The notes: generated by a model not told the origin, from the letters alone. Counted from the first letter of the stretch, positions 35,459 to 45,732 are shown. The stretch: 64,000 bases of DNA from Segatella maculosa DSM 19339 = JCM 15638 (GCF_000382385.1 NZ_KB908322.1:62001-126000); one strand, 5' to 3'. Translations and numbers: made by a program.

Positions 35459-38332
35459 TCAGAAACCTAATACCACGCCCAGCGAAACGGAACGCGTGAC
35501 GGGGTAATCGGCGCCATAGCATTCGGGATCGGCACGTTTGATGTGGTCGAGACACAGCAGGTCAATACCACGAACGTAGAACTTGGCATTCTTAATGAAA
35601 CGTGAATTGCTGAACAGCGTTGCTGGAAGATGGTAGTAAACCTCTACGTTGCGCAGCTTCAAGAACGAGCGGTCGGCCAGCCAAACGGAGTTGACCGTAT
35701 AGTTGTTCTGATTGTCTTCGGAGGAAAGACGAGGGTAAAGCGCCGTGTTGGCGGTCTCGGGTGTCCAGCGATTCTCGAAATAATACTGTCCGATATTCGT
35801 ATTGTTGACCAGCGGACGATAGACGGACTTCGTGTTCAGTATGGCGGTATAGTTGGCCACACCTTGGAACTGTGCGAAGAAGCCGACCCCCTTGAACTCC
35901 ATTCCGAGATGGAAAGCGTAATAGATTTCGGGGCAAACGGTGTTGTAACCCATCTTCACGTAGTCGTCACCATCAATGACATTGTCTCCGTTCTGGTCCT
36001 TAAATTTGATATCACCCGGCTTGGGATTGGTGCCCAAACGCTGCACGGGACTGTGGTCGATGTCTGCCTGATCGGTGAAGAAGCCAATGGCCTGCAAGCC
36101 GAAAATCTGATTGACAGGGTTCCCGGTGCGCTTCTCATAGTCGTAAGCCCGCGGTTCTTCATATTCCTCCTTAATCTTATTCTTGGCCAAGGTGTAGTTC
36201 ATTCCGGCCCGAAGTTGCAGGTCTTTGGCAATCTCCTTATGATATTGTGTGCCCCATTCGAAGCCATAACTATCGACGATACCACCGTTCACGTAGGGAT
36301 GACTGATGCCAACGACGTCCGAGTTCTTGCCCGATGAGGCCACCCAAATATCAGTTCTACGCTGGTAATAGCCGTCAATGGTTAGGTCGAGTGTGCCGAA
36401 GAGCGTGGCATCCAAGCCTACATTATATTTATAGGCCTTCTCATGTGTGGAGTTCATTGCAGCCAAACGGCCCTCTTTCCAACCGCTATAGGCATCGTAA
36501 TTCGACCCAAGGTTGTAGCCTCCGCCACCCGTGAATACTTGCTCCCAGTAGCCTTGTTCGGGGATATGGTCCAAGTTGATGATGCCCCATGAGGCCCGAA
36601 CTTTCAAGAAGTCCACGAAGCGCATACCCTGCATGAAGTCTTCCTTAGAGAGCAACCACGCTGCTGAGAGTGTGGGAGAGAAGGCCGTCCGGTGTCCGGG
36701 AGCCAGTCTGTTAGAAGCCGCCAGGCCCAAGGACAGGTCGACAAAGTACTTCTCTTTGTAACCATAGTGGTTGTAGAGTGACGCCGACGTACGGTAGATG
36801 GTGTTGTTCTGTCCGTTGGCATTGCGGAATTCATAGTTCCACATGAGTACCGATTGCAGCTTGTGTTCACCGAAACTACGGTCATAATTGGCCCCGACCC
36901 CAAAGTTGAAGTTACGGTTCTGCCAGTCCAGTTTGCTGTCGGCACTCATGTTGCTGTCCGAACCAGCTTTGTATTGTGTGATACCGGTGGGCTCGCCGTT
37001 ATTCCAACTGCCTGCCGAAGCCATGCCGTATTGATAGCTTCGCGTGTGGTTTTCCCAATAGGCGGCGATATTGTCATAGGCAAAGCACGTCCAAGCACTC
37101 AATCCTTGTGTGACGGACGACAGGTCTTGCTTGAGTGTTGCGTCTGCAAAGAGGGCGCGGGTATGCGCTTTACTATAAGCACGTCCTTGAGTCAGCGCCA
37201 CAGGATTATAGTAACCGGTCCACGTTGTGTTGCCACCCCAGAGTCCGCTTTCGGTCTTTATCGGGAAAGCTGCGGCCGGAACGGTGTATATCTTGTCCCA
37301 AAGTGCATCGCTCGATAGACCGGGACGCGATGCCTCCAACAGCACTCCGTCTAAGTTAACGGCCAGTTTCGTGGTCGTAGTCAGGTCAATGTCGAGGTTG
37401 GTTCTCAGGTTGGCCTTGTTGTATTTGTTCTGTGTTGAGTAGCCTTCGTTCTCGTTCGGGTGGGCAATAAAGCCTGCATTGTTGACCAAGTTCACCTGAG
37501 TATAGTAGCGAAGACGGCTGCCTCCACCTCGGAAACTCAGGTTGAAGATGTCGCTTGCTCCATGGTTTCGGAACGTTTCGGCTATCCAATCAACATTCGG
37601 ATATAGGTAAGGATACTTCCCAGTTTGGAAAGCATTGAGTTCGTTGGCGGTGTAACGTGGTGCCCTGCCATCATTGACATAGGCTTCGTTCAAGGCCGTG
37701 GCATAGTCGTAACCGTTGACGAATTGCGGCCGACGTGCCTCCCATGTGAAACCGTGGTCATACGTGAACTTGATTTCACTGAAGTTATATCGGCCCCGCT
37801 TCGTGATGATGTTGATGGCCCCGTTGGCTCCTTTATAGCCGTAGAGTGCTGTTGCCGGCGCATCTTTCAAGACGATAACGCGCTCCACTTCCTCTGGACT
37901 GATGTTCGTAATGTTGCGTTCGATGCCGTCAACCATAATCAATGGCGACGAACCATTGAGTGATTGGAGACCACGAACAAAGAAAGTTGGCTCGAAAGAA
38001 GCGTAGTCTCCTGTTCCTTGCAGGGTTGTTAAGCCGAGCACCTGACCGTAAAGTGAGTTACCTATATTCTTCGAAGAGCGCCGGTTTATGTCGTTACTCA
38101 ATGCTACGGACATGGTACTTTCGCCCAAAGTCTGTTCTATTCCGAATCCTAAATTGACCGGTTGCGAAGCATAGCTACCGGCAGTTTGCACGTTACAAGT
38201 GTAAGAGAAAAGGGTACCTTCTCTGTGTTGTGAAGCATGACTGCCGGTTTTCAGCGTGTCGGTCTGTGCCTGCGCTGCCATACCGACTGCCAATGCCAAG
38301 ACAAATGTTATATGTCGTTTCATTTTATTCAA
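35459..38332 (-). CDS. SusC/RagA family TonB-dependent receptor (second pair), no N-terminal regulatory-like domain
   Basis: A 957-residue outer-membrane transporter. After a signal peptide (KRHITFVLALAVGMAAQAQ) it goes almost straight to the plug (NIGNSLYGQVLGLTTLQG, FFVRGLQSLNGSSPLIMVDG, VIVLKDAPATALYGYKGANG) and then to the 22-stranded barrel. The CarboxypepD_reg-like domain seen in the first SusC of this locus is absent; only about 60 poorly conserved residues precede the plug. The barrel ends in SVSLGVVLGF. It imports substrate with the SusD at 33741-35432. The first ATG (38332) is taken; ATG three codons later is possible. Confidence 0.93.
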   Translation of the reverse strand: MNKMKRHITFVLALAVGMAAQAQTDTLKTGSHASQHREGTLFSYTCNVQTAGSYASQPVNLGFGIEQTLGESTMSVALSNDINRRSSKNIGNSLYGQVLGLTTLQGTGDYASFEPTFFVRGLQSLNGSSPLIMVDGIERNITNISPEEVERVIVLKDAPATALYGYKGANGAINIITKRGRYNFSEIKFTYDHGFTWEARRPQFVNGYDYATALNEAYVNDGRAPRYTANELNAFQTGKYPYLYPNVDWIAETFRNHGASDIFNLSFRGGGSRLRYYTQVNLVNNAGFIAHPNENEGYSTQNKYNKANLRTNLDIDLTTTTKLAVNLDGVLLEASRPGLSSDALWDKIYTVPAAAFPIKTESGLWGGNTTWTGYYNPVALTQGRAYSKAHTRALFADATLKQDLSSVTQGLSAWTCFAYDNIAAYWENHTRSYQYGMASAGSWNNGEPTGITQYKAGSDSNMSADSKLDWQNRNFNFGVGANYDRSFGEHKLQSVLMWNYEFRNANGQNNTIYRTSASLYNHYGYKEKYFVDLSLGLAASNRLAPGHRTAFSPTLSAAWLLSKEDFMQGMRFVDFLKVRASWGIINLDHIPEQGYWEQVFTGGGGYNLGSNYDAYSGWKEGRLAAMNSTHEKAYKYNVGLDATLFGTLDLTIDGYYQRRTDIWVASSGKNSDVVGISHPYVNGGIVDSYGFEWGTQYHKEIAKDLQLRAGMNYTLAKNKIKEEYEEPRAYDYEKRTGNPVNQIFGLQAIGFFTDQADIDHSPVQRLGTNPKPGDIKFKDQNGDNVIDGDDYVKMGYNTVCPEIYYAFHLGMEFKGVGFFAQFQGVANYTAILNTKSVYRPLVNNTNIGQYYFENRWTPETANTALYPRLSSEDNQNNYTVNSVWLADRSFLKLRNVEVYYHLPATLFSNSRFIKNAKFYVRGIDLLCLDHIKRADPECYGADYPVTRSVSLGVVLGF

Positions 38333-38362
38333 GATTATGTTTTCTGTTTTTGATGTTTCAAC

Positions 38363-40288
38363 TTACCAACCCGGGTTCTGTGTCAGGCCATAGCCTTTGT
38401 TTACCTCTGCAGTCGGGAATGCAGAGAGATACCATTTCGGGTCGAACGAGGTCCACCATGCACGGCTCTTGTTCTTCAACGGCACGCGCTCATAGCGGAA
38501 ATGTGTCGGGAAAGGCTTGCTGTTTTCATTGCCAAGGTAGGGCGTGTTGTTGTCTGTGCCGTCCGGGTTCAGCCGATAGATGCGCAATGCATGCAAGGTC
38601 TTGCCGAAGAGGTCGGCGCGACGGTAGCGTATCATGTCATAGAAACGCGACTCTTCGAAGCCGAATTCGCAGGCTCGTTCGCGTAGAATGGCTTCTATCA
38701 GGTTGGCTTTCTTTGTGTAATCCGTCGCAGGATCAGAGGCTACCAGTCCTTTCAGGCCCACGCGGGCACGCACCTTGTCAACCTGTTCGATGGCTTTAGC
38801 AGTCTGTCCCGTCTGTGCCAATGCCTCTGCATAAATCAAATGCATCTCTGCCATGCGCAGGTAAGGCCAGCTGAGCACATGGTTCTTCGAGTCGGCCTTG
38901 TTCATATAGAACTTATTGTTGGCCATACCTGTGGCATATTGTCCGCTCTCCGTGCTGATGCCTGAGCCTTCGTTACCGTTCACCCAAGCCTCCACTTGCC
39001 GGCCACTCATATTCCCATTGGCGTCCATACGGTTCAGAGTGCCGTTCACGATGATGGTTTCATAGAGGCGAGGGTCGCGGGTCAGCTCTTTAGGTTTGCC
39101 CGGAACAATGAACATTCTGTCCAAGTTGCCGTGTCGTTCCAGTTCGTCATAATCGAACGGACTGCCGTCCTTCCACCCGAACATCTCCTGATATTCCTCC
39201 GTAGGCGTGTAACCTCCGAGACCATTCCATTCAGAAAAGAGGTATTGCCAGTCTTGAGAATCCTGATATTTCACACGGGTTGAAATCAGCACTTCGGTTG
39301 TTCCGCGGTCAGAATAGGCCTTACGGAAGGCGGCCCGATAGGCGCCCGGCGTGTTGTTGTCAGCCTGTACGAGGGCATACCAGCCCTGACTGTTAACCTT
39401 ATCGAAGAAAGCTTTGCAGGCATCGACCACAGTTTGCCAGCGAGCCTCTTGATAGTCGCCATACCATGCCTGCCGTTTCTCATTGGCCTCTTGGTTACCT
39501 GTCGTGCAATAAGGCGTGGCATTGTTGAGCAACGGAGACGCTGCAAAGTCGAGAACCTTGGCTTTTAGCCCCATCACACCGGCTTGCGTGAAGCGTCCTT
39601 CCCAGTTGGATAGGTCTGAACCCAATGCCCATGGCAGTTTAGGAGCAGCCTCGTCCAAGAGTCCGACAATGAATTTCACGGTCTCATCTACCGTGGTACG
39701 CGGAATTTCATAAACGGCATCCGTCCCGTCATAGGATTTCCTGACAAGCGGAAGTCCCCCATAATTGCGGAAAAGGTCAAAGTAACGCGAGGCGATGATA
39801 CTCTTTGCTTCGGCCTTCAAGCGTTCTTTTTCGCTTACTTCCATGTTCGGTGTGTGGTCTACGTTTTCCAAGAAGATGTAGCAGGCGCGCACGGTTTCCC
39901 ACACATTATAGTTCATATAGGGGAAGCGTCCGTGGTCGTCTCCACCCTTAGATGGGGCCGTATATGCCCCGGCATAATATTGTCTGTTCACTTCGTCCCA
40001 GTCGCAATGACTGTGTATGCAGTCAGACAGCGCGTCGATGACGCCCGTATTCATGCCTTGGGCCTCACCTCCTGTCCAGCAATAGGGCAAACCGTAGTGC
40101 AGCTTTCCATAGCACGACCATAGAAAATTACGTGTGTATTCGGGATTATTGAACACGGTATCTTTGGTAACATCATTGCCCGGTGCTTTGTCAAGGAATG
40201 CATCTCCGAATTTAATTTGGTCGGTACAGCTCGCAACGGAAGCGCCTAACAGCAGCACTGCACCGAGAAGAATATGATAATGTTTCAT
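38363..40288 (-). CDS. SusD/RagB family outer-membrane lipoprotein (first pair)
   Basis: A 641-residue lipoprotein, signal MKHYHILLGAVLLLGASVASC with the lipobox cysteine at 21. SusD-type TPR-rich fold: WETVRACYIFLENVDH, RYFDLFRNYGGLPLVRKSYDG, and a C-terminal RERACEFGFEESRFYDMIRYRRAD region ending in NKGYGLTQNPGW. It follows the first susC by 46 bp and precedes the second susC by 30 bp, so all four genes are one operon. It binds the target glycan and delivers it to SusC. Confidence 0.94.
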   Translation of the reverse strand: MKHYHILLGAVLLLGASVASCTDQIKFGDAFLDKAPGNDVTKDTVFNNPEYTRNFLWSCYGKLHYGLPYCWTGGEAQGMNTGVIDALSDCIHSHCDWDEVNRQYYAGAYTAPSKGGDDHGRFPYMNYNVWETVRACYIFLENVDHTPNMEVSEKERLKAEAKSIIASRYFDLFRNYGGLPLVRKSYDGTDAVYEIPRTTVDETVKFIVGLLDEAAPKLPWALGSDLSNWEGRFTQAGVMGLKAKVLDFAASPLLNNATPYCTTGNQEANEKRQAWYGDYQEARWQTVVDACKAFFDKVNSQGWYALVQADNNTPGAYRAAFRKAYSDRGTTEVLISTRVKYQDSQDWQYLFSEWNGLGGYTPTEEYQEMFGWKDGSPFDYDELERHGNLDRMFIVPGKPKELTRDPRLYETIIVNGTLNRMDANGNMSGRQVEAWVNGNEGSGISTESGQYATGMANNKFYMNKADSKNHVLSWPYLRMAEMHLIYAEALAQTGQTAKAIEQVDKVRARVGLKGLVASDPATDYTKKANLIEAILRERACEFGFEESRFYDMIRYRRADLFGKTLHALRIYRLNPDGTDNNTPYLGNENSKPFPTHFRYERVPLKNKSRAWWTSFDPKWYLSAFPTAEVNKGYGLTQNPGW

Positions 40289-40334
40289 GTTTTATCGTTT
40301 TTAATGATGTAGTCGACTTTATTGGTTCACCTTA

Positions 40335-43300
40335 TTAAAAGCTTGCTTTCAGGCTGATGGCAAACGAACGGGTCAGCGGATAGTTGGGGCGGTCGCTGGT
40401 TCTTGACTCCGGGTCGCCCCATTTGAACTTGGAGAATGTCAGCAGGTTGTAGCCGCTGAGTGCCAAAGTGAGGTCGCGCAGCTTGATGGTATTCATCCAA
40501 GGGAAGTGGAAATGATAGGCCACCTGCATGGTCTTCAGGCGCAGATAGGCGGAGTTGACCTCATAAAGCGTCGAAGAGGCGTAGTTATTCGAGGCATGCA
40601 ACTTTGTGGCACGCGGATAACGAGCGTTCGGATTGGGGTTATCAGGTGTCCACACGTTGTCGAATTGATATTGCAACAAGGCCTTTTCCTGCTGGTCGCC
40701 CAAGGGCTGACGGAAGCAATCTGCCAGCATTCGGGTCACGTTCCAAGCCGCTGTCCACTGCGTATTGAACTCAAAATCCTTGTATTGGAAGCCAAGATTG
40801 AAACCGGCAGTATATTCCGGGTCGTCCGTATGGCCCAAGGAATAGGAGTAATCATTGTTATCTATGATACCATCGCCATTAAGATCGGCGTACACTGCGT
40901 CGCCGTTTTCAAGCGCAACCGGGTGAGTTGGCAGGTGTTTTCCATGCTCGGCCATGTACCGTGCGTCGGCATCTGCGCTGTAAAGTCCCCAGAATTGGCG
41001 GATTGAACGCGAGCCGATGCGGTGCCCTTTCTGGTAAAGCCAGTCATAATTCTGTGGAGCTTCCATCATCTCCTTGATTTCGTTTTGGTTATAAGAGAGA
41101 TTGGTTCCCACCCAATAGCGGAGATTCTTGCCGATAAAGTCCTGCCATTTCAGCGAAACTTCATAGCCCCAGCTGTTCACTTCGCCGAGGTTTGCGGCCG
41201 GAAGTGTAAAGCCCAAGATGCCCGGAGCAATGTAACTGTTGAGCAAAATATCCTTGCGGTGCTCGTAATAGTAGTCGAAAGTGGCTTTCAATCTGCTGTT
41301 GAGGAAGTTGGCATCTACGCCATAATCCTGCTTGAACGACTTCTCCCAAGTCACCTCGGGATTGTGTTTTGCCCCCTCGATGGCGCCATTCAGGTAGTTT
41401 CCTGTGTTCGTTCCGAAGTTATAAGTGTTGTTTTTATTGCCATAAGCTGACCAACCACTCTTCAAAACATAGGGGTCGTCGGTGTACATGAAGCGTGAGC
41501 CATTGAGCTGATCGTTACCGACAAGCCCCCAAGAAGCACGCAGTTTCAAATAGTCGACCACCTTTTTTAGGGGCTTGAAGAACTGCTCTTCACTGATGGT
41601 CCAGCCCACCGAACCGGCCGGAAACAGCCCATATCGCTTGCCGGGAGCAAAGTTTTCCGAACCGTTATAGCCCACATTGAACTCTGCCATGTAGCGGTTT
41701 GCATAGTCATAAGTAACGCGGCTGACCAGTCCTACATAGCCATGAGGAATGTCGGAATACTGACTTGGGTAGTAGGTTTTTGACTGGTTGTAGAGCAAAA
41801 GTGCCCCCACATGATGCTGTCCAAAGCCACGTGTGTAGTCCAAACTGGCTTCCATGTACCAGTTGCGTCCCTTTCCGAACTCCTCCGAATAGCCCAATTG
41901 GGAGTCTTGTCCGTTCTTTCGGTATTCAATGACATTGCCGCCTACTTTCACGGGATTGTAGGTTGCCACGCCACCCGGCCGTTTCTTTGTGATATAATAG
42001 GTACTGTTGTAAGACCCTTTCACCTTGAATGAGAGGCCTTTCGTAATCATGTTGAGCTTCTGCCTCAGCATCACGTCGGCATTGAGCACGTTGGTATTGC
42101 GCGAAGTATAGCCCATTCCGTAGTAGGAAGAAAGCCCGCTGATGCCGGTGAATGGCAGATGATTGCCGTCTTCATCGGGGTCTGTAGTTGTCAAAACATA
42201 GCGTCCGCCAATCACACCCGGGCTTGAGAACGGTGTAGTATTATAGAGTTTGCGAAAGAGTTGCTGCCCATCTTCGGTGGAAATCGGCGTGTTCTTGGTG
42301 TCAGCACGGCCTCCTATGTTCACCGAAATCGTGGTGGTCTTTGTTACGTCGAAGTCGAGATTGGCGCGGTAGTTGAAGCGTTTGTAGTTGAAATTGAAGT
42401 CATAGTCGAGGGCTTGCTGCTTGAAAAGGCCGCCTTGGGTGAATGCACCAAGCGACACAAAGTAGCGCACGTTGTTGGTTCCTCCCGAGATACTCACGTT
42501 GTGTTGCGACTGGAATGCCGCCTTTTTCAGGCAATAATCCATCCAATCCGTATCGGGATAGCGAATAGGATCGCTGTGATCACGCAGCTTCTGCACCACA
42601 GCATCCGAGAAAAGTGGCGTCGCTCCGTCGTTCTTCATCATCTGATTGTGATACAAGGCATACGAATATGAGTCGGCAAGTTTCAGCAGATTGGTCGGCA
42701 AAACCACGCTCGCACTGGTATTGACCGATATGTTTGCCTTGCCTTCCTTACCGCGTTTGGTCGTCACAAGAATGACACCATTGGCGCCACGTACACCGAA
42801 TACGGCCGTAGCCGAGGCGTCTTTGAGCACCGTTACGCTCTCTATTTCGTTCGGATCTATCTCACTGAAGTCGCGTTCCACACCGTCTACCTGAACCAAA
42901 GGAGCCGAGTTGGCCCACGTGGCTTTGCCGCGAACGAAGAGAGAAGCACCGTCGGCACCCGGCTCTCCCGAGTATTGTACGGACGAAATGCCCGGAACCG
43001 AGCCCGCCAACATGTTCGTAATAGAAGCTGTTGGCACCTTGGTCAGCAACTCACCATTGATGCCTGAGATGGCTCCCGTGACCGTTACTTTCTTCTGAGC
43101 ACCGTAAGCTACGACCTGAACTTCTTGCACTGTCAGTGCATCGTCAGCCATAACGATGTGCATTTCGCGCCCCGGAGTGGCCTTTACTTTCTTGGTTGAG
43201 TAGCCCACAGAGGTAATCGTGATAAGTTCGTTGGCGTGGGTTTGCACGACAAACTTACCATCGATGTCGGTAATCTTCACGGCCTTGCCGCCGATACTGA

Positions 43301-43493
43301 TGGTTGCTCCGATTACGGGTTCACCGTTATTGTCAACCACGACGCCCTTTACAGTCTGCATTTGCTGCTGGACGGAAAGAAAATGTGGGTCTTGTGCGGC
43401 ACTTGTCGAGCACAAAGGCAACACCAATCCCGTTGACAGCAGGGCTGCCATACACATTTTTACGGAAGGAGATATCCAATAAGGATGTTTCAT
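40335..43493 (-). CDS. SusC/RagA family TonB-dependent receptor (first pair)
   Basis: A 1052-residue outer-membrane transporter, the first gene of the PUL. Signal peptide region MCMAALLSTGLVLPLCSTSAA, then a CarboxypepD_reg-like domain (VKGVVVDNNGEPVIGATISI), a TonB-box-like VQEVQVVAYG, the plug (ASITNMLAGSVPGISSVQYSG, LVQVDGVERDFS, VTVLKDASATAVFGVRGANG) and the barrel ending LTRSFAISLKASF. Full length for the family. The 5' spacer is about 800 bp and full of repeats. A near-match -7 box lies about 109 nt upstream, so the mRNA leader would be about 100 nt. Confidence 0.95.
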   Translation of the reverse strand: MKHPYWISPSVKMCMAALLSTGLVLPLCSTSAAQDPHFLSVQQQMQTVKGVVVDNNGEPVIGATISIGGKAVKITDIDGKFVVQTHANELITITSVGYSTKKVKATPGREMHIVMADDALTVQEVQVVAYGAQKKVTVTGAISGINGELLTKVPTASITNMLAGSVPGISSVQYSGEPGADGASLFVRGKATWANSAPLVQVDGVERDFSEIDPNEIESVTVLKDASATAVFGVRGANGVILVTTKRGKEGKANISVNTSASVVLPTNLLKLADSYSYALYHNQMMKNDGATPLFSDAVVQKLRDHSDPIRYPDTDWMDYCLKKAAFQSQHNVSISGGTNNVRYFVSLGAFTQGGLFKQQALDYDFNFNYKRFNYRANLDFDVTKTTTISVNIGGRADTKNTPISTEDGQQLFRKLYNTTPFSSPGVIGGRYVLTTTDPDEDGNHLPFTGISGLSSYYGMGYTSRNTNVLNADVMLRQKLNMITKGLSFKVKGSYNSTYYITKKRPGGVATYNPVKVGGNVIEYRKNGQDSQLGYSEEFGKGRNWYMEASLDYTRGFGQHHVGALLLYNQSKTYYPSQYSDIPHGYVGLVSRVTYDYANRYMAEFNVGYNGSENFAPGKRYGLFPAGSVGWTISEEQFFKPLKKVVDYLKLRASWGLVGNDQLNGSRFMYTDDPYVLKSGWSAYGNKNNTYNFGTNTGNYLNGAIEGAKHNPEVTWEKSFKQDYGVDANFLNSRLKATFDYYYEHRKDILLNSYIAPGILGFTLPAANLGEVNSWGYEVSLKWQDFIGKNLRYWVGTNLSYNQNEIKEMMEAPQNYDWLYQKGHRIGSRSIRQFWGLYSADADARYMAEHGKHLPTHPVALENGDAVYADLNGDGIIDNNDYSYSLGHTDDPEYTAGFNLGFQYKDFEFNTQWTAAWNVTRMLADCFRQPLGDQQEKALLQYQFDNVWTPDNPNPNARYPRATKLHASNNYASSTLYEVNSAYLRLKTMQVAYHFHFPWMNTIKLRDLTLALSGYNLLTFSKFKWGDPESRTSDRPNYPLTRSFAISLKASF

Positions 43494-43601
43494 AATTTAA
43501 GTATTTAGTTATTTGGTTGCGCAGTTTAGGTCTCTTTTCACGGCAAATGGCGGCCTTGCTTCCTTGAAACAGGAGTTTAACTTCCATTAGCGATTTGTTT
43601 G

Positions 43602-43609
43602 CAAAGATT
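43602..43609 (-). promoter_or_regulatory. Possible -7 box for the PUL
   Basis: AATCTTTG on the minus strand, one mismatch to TAnnTTTG, 109 nt before the susC start. Activator-dependent PUL promoters are often imperfect, so this is only a candidate. Confidence 0.3.
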
Positions 43610-43789
43610 GCTTTTTTTAAGAATATCGGCACTCACGATATGCGATTTCATTCGCACTATTCGTTAATTTTATGAGGAATAAAGTGAAAAATAGCGATGA
43701 AATGGGGAAAAAGAGCCTTCGTTGCTTCCTCAAAAGTCCGGCTCAGTTCCTCCAAATACCTATCCCTGCCCTCCCAAAGGGAGGGAGAG

Positions 43790-44289
43790 CGAGCAGAGGG
43801 AGCCTCCCCAACCCCTCCAAAGGAGGGGAGAGTGAGATAGGGGCAATACTATTGAGAAAGGGTTTCTAAGCAATTGGTTTTCAATCACATAGAGACCGCG
43901 TTGTAATATCGGCCATATTGGCCTGCAATATGGGTGATATTGGGTGGTAAAATGGCTGATATTAGCGCGCAAGATGGGTCATATTGGAAGACGAAATGGC
44001 CCATATTGGACGACAAGGTGTAATATATTGATTATCAATCGCCGAGGAATTTAATTCATAACTCACGGAATTTAATTCACAACAAAGAAAAGGAAGCGTA
44101 TCGGTAGCTGCACCATCATTCACAAGGCATAATATTTAATTCACAACTCACAATATATCATTCATCATCAAAGCCTCGCAACCTCGTACTCCCCTCCTTC
44201 GGAGGGGCTGGGGGAGGCTCCCTCTGCTCGCATTCCCTCCCTTTGGGAGGGGTGGAGTGGGTACTTAGGAGGTCTGGAGTGGGTTCCTT
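43790..44289. repeat. Left copy of a long composite inverted repeat
   Basis: In order: GC-rich hairpin (CCCCTCCAAAGGAGGGG), GAGAAAGGGTTTCTAAGC, CATAGAGACCGCGTTG, a 22-bp array, AAGGTGTAATAT, TTGATTATCAATCGC, GGAATTTAATTCA words, TATCATTCATCATCAA and a second GC-rich hairpin. The reverse complement of this whole order, with few substitutions, forms 50565-50995. It lies between susC and the 3' end of dgt. Confidence 0.88.
43903..44024. repeat. 22-bp tandem array within the left composite repeat
   Basis: Five units of 22 bp on the reverse-complement strand of the 50.8-kb array: AATATCGGCCATATTGGCC, AATATGGGTGATATTGGG, AAAATGGCTGATATTAGCG, AAGATGGGTCATATTGG, AAATGGCCCATATTGG. Unit order matches the array at 50762-50890 one for one. 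Confidence 0.88.
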
Positions 44290-44291
44290 TC

Positions 44292-45629
44292 CTACACAAT
44301 CGGCAGGGCCGCACCGTTTATCTTTTGGTAGATATCGAGCGCATATACGTCAGTCATGCCACTGATATAGTCGATAACGGCCATGATGCGCGTCTCCATA
44401 TTGTCGCTGTGAATGTCATATTGGCTGCTGACACGGCGTATCAACTGTTGCGAATAGAAGTGGTTTGGCTCCATGGCTGCCCCAATAAACACGTCCATCA
44501 AGGTCTCCATGATCTTGTAACCCGATAGTTCAATGTCGAGAACCGGCTTACTATGATAGATTTTCTCATACGAAATGGCCTCGCATTTGCGGTAAGCTTC
44601 GCGCTGCAAAGGGGAGATATGGTCGATGATACTGCCCTCAAAGGTACCGCTTAATAGCTCATCTTCGTGGTCAACGAAAGCCTTGACGCACTCGTTTTCG
44701 AGCTTTCCAATGACGCTGGCCCGCATATATACCACCTGTTCATTGGCGTCGGTGACGCCTTCTTCCTTGATTCTTTCAAGGATATATTCGCGCATTTGCT
44801 CGTCGAAAAAGCCCAGAAGTAGGTCTTTGGTCTCCTCAAACGAGAGGATTTTCAGCTTATGTGAGTCCTCAATGTCCATGATTTCGTAACATATATCATC
44901 GGCAGCTTCGACGAGATAAACCAGTGGATGGCGGGCATATCTCAATGCTTCTGCATCTCCAGACTTGCAAATTATGCCCAATTCATCGGCGATTTTGCGA
45001 TAGTCTTCGGCCTCGGTTTGGAAGAAACCAAACTTACCATGGCTACCAGCTAAGCTGCTTGAGAAGGGGTATTTCACAATACTTGCCAACATAGAATAGG
45101 TCATAACGAAGCCTCCGATGCGCCTTCCAAAGAAGCGATGTGTCAGTAATCGGAACGCATTTGCATTGCCTTCGAAGTGCGAAATGTCGTTCCAAAACGG
45201 TGCTGAAACAGCCATTTTGAGTTGCTTCCCCTTCCCTTCTGTGAAGAAAGTCCGTATAGCTTTCTCCCCAGAATGGCCGAAAGGAGGGTTCCCCATGTCG
45301 TGAGCTAAGCACGCAGCACTGACGATTGTGCCGATTTCTTCGAACAAAGTATTGGCCAATTCTGGGTGCTTTTGCTTCAGACGTGTGCAGACATCGTTGC
45401 CCAACGACTGCCCCAAACTCGACACTTCAAGGCTATGTGTCAACCGATTATGCACGAAAATACTGCCCGGAAGCGGGAAAACTTGCGTCTTGTTCTGCAA
45501 TCTTCTGAACGGAGCAGAGTAGATCAAGCGATCGTAATCACGCTTGAATTCCGATCGATCGTCGTGACGTTCGGCATGACGGTGCTCTTGTCCGAGTCGC
45601 TTGTTGGATATAAGTTGTTGCCAATTCAT
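44292..45629 (-). CDS. dgt: dGTPase (deoxyguanosine triphosphate triphosphohydrolase)
   Basis: Hydrolyses dNTPs to the nucleoside and triphosphate and so shapes dNTP pools. A 445-residue HD-domain protein: RNRLTHSLEVSSLGQSL-type region (HNRLTHSLEV) gives the first histidine and AACLAHDMGNPPFGHSGE the HD metal pair. EAADDICYEIMDIEDSHKL is another conserved block. It is divergent from dut across a short shared spacer. A TATATTTG box ends only 4 nt before the ATG (45629), so the mRNA may be leaderless. Its 3' end abuts the left composite repeat. Confidence 0.94.
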   Translation of the reverse strand: MNWQQLISNKRLGQEHRHAERHDDRSEFKRDYDRLIYSAPFRRLQNKTQVFPLPGSIFVHNRLTHSLEVSSLGQSLGNDVCTRLKQKHPELANTLFEEIGTIVSAACLAHDMGNPPFGHSGEKAIRTFFTEGKGKQLKMAVSAPFWNDISHFEGNANAFRLLTHRFFGRRIGGFVMTYSMLASIVKYPFSSSLAGSHGKFGFFQTEAEDYRKIADELGIICKSGDAEALRYARHPLVYLVEAADDICYEIMDIEDSHKLKILSFEETKDLLLGFFDEQMREYILERIKEEGVTDANEQVVYMRASVIGKLENECVKAFVDHEDELLSGTFEGSIIDHISPLQREAYRKCEAISYEKIYHSKPVLDIELSGYKIMETLMDVFIGAAMEPNHFYSQQLIRRVSSQYDIHSDNMETRIMAVIDYISGMTDVYALDIYQKINGAALPIV

Positions 45630-45633
45630 GTGG

Positions 45634-45641
45634 CAAATATA
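45634..45641 (-). promoter_or_regulatory. -7 box for dgt, nearly on the start codon
   Basis: A perfect TATATTTG on the minus strand, ending 4 nt before the dgt ATG. The transcript would start at or just before the AUG. No good -33 box at the standard distance. Confidence 0.5.
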
Positions 45642-45705
45642 GTGGAAATTAGTGGATTTTCTGTCTTTTTAAGCCGAAAAATGAAGTTATCTGCATGGAA
45701 TTGCG

Positions 45706-45713
45706 TATTTTTG
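45706..45713 (+). promoter_or_regulatory. -7 box for the dut operon
   Basis: TATTTTTG, perfect match to TAnnTTTG, 19 nt before the dut ATG in an AT-rich leader. A -33 box is not evident. Confidence 0.55.
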
Positions 45714-45732
45714 CACCTAATTATATAACGCA

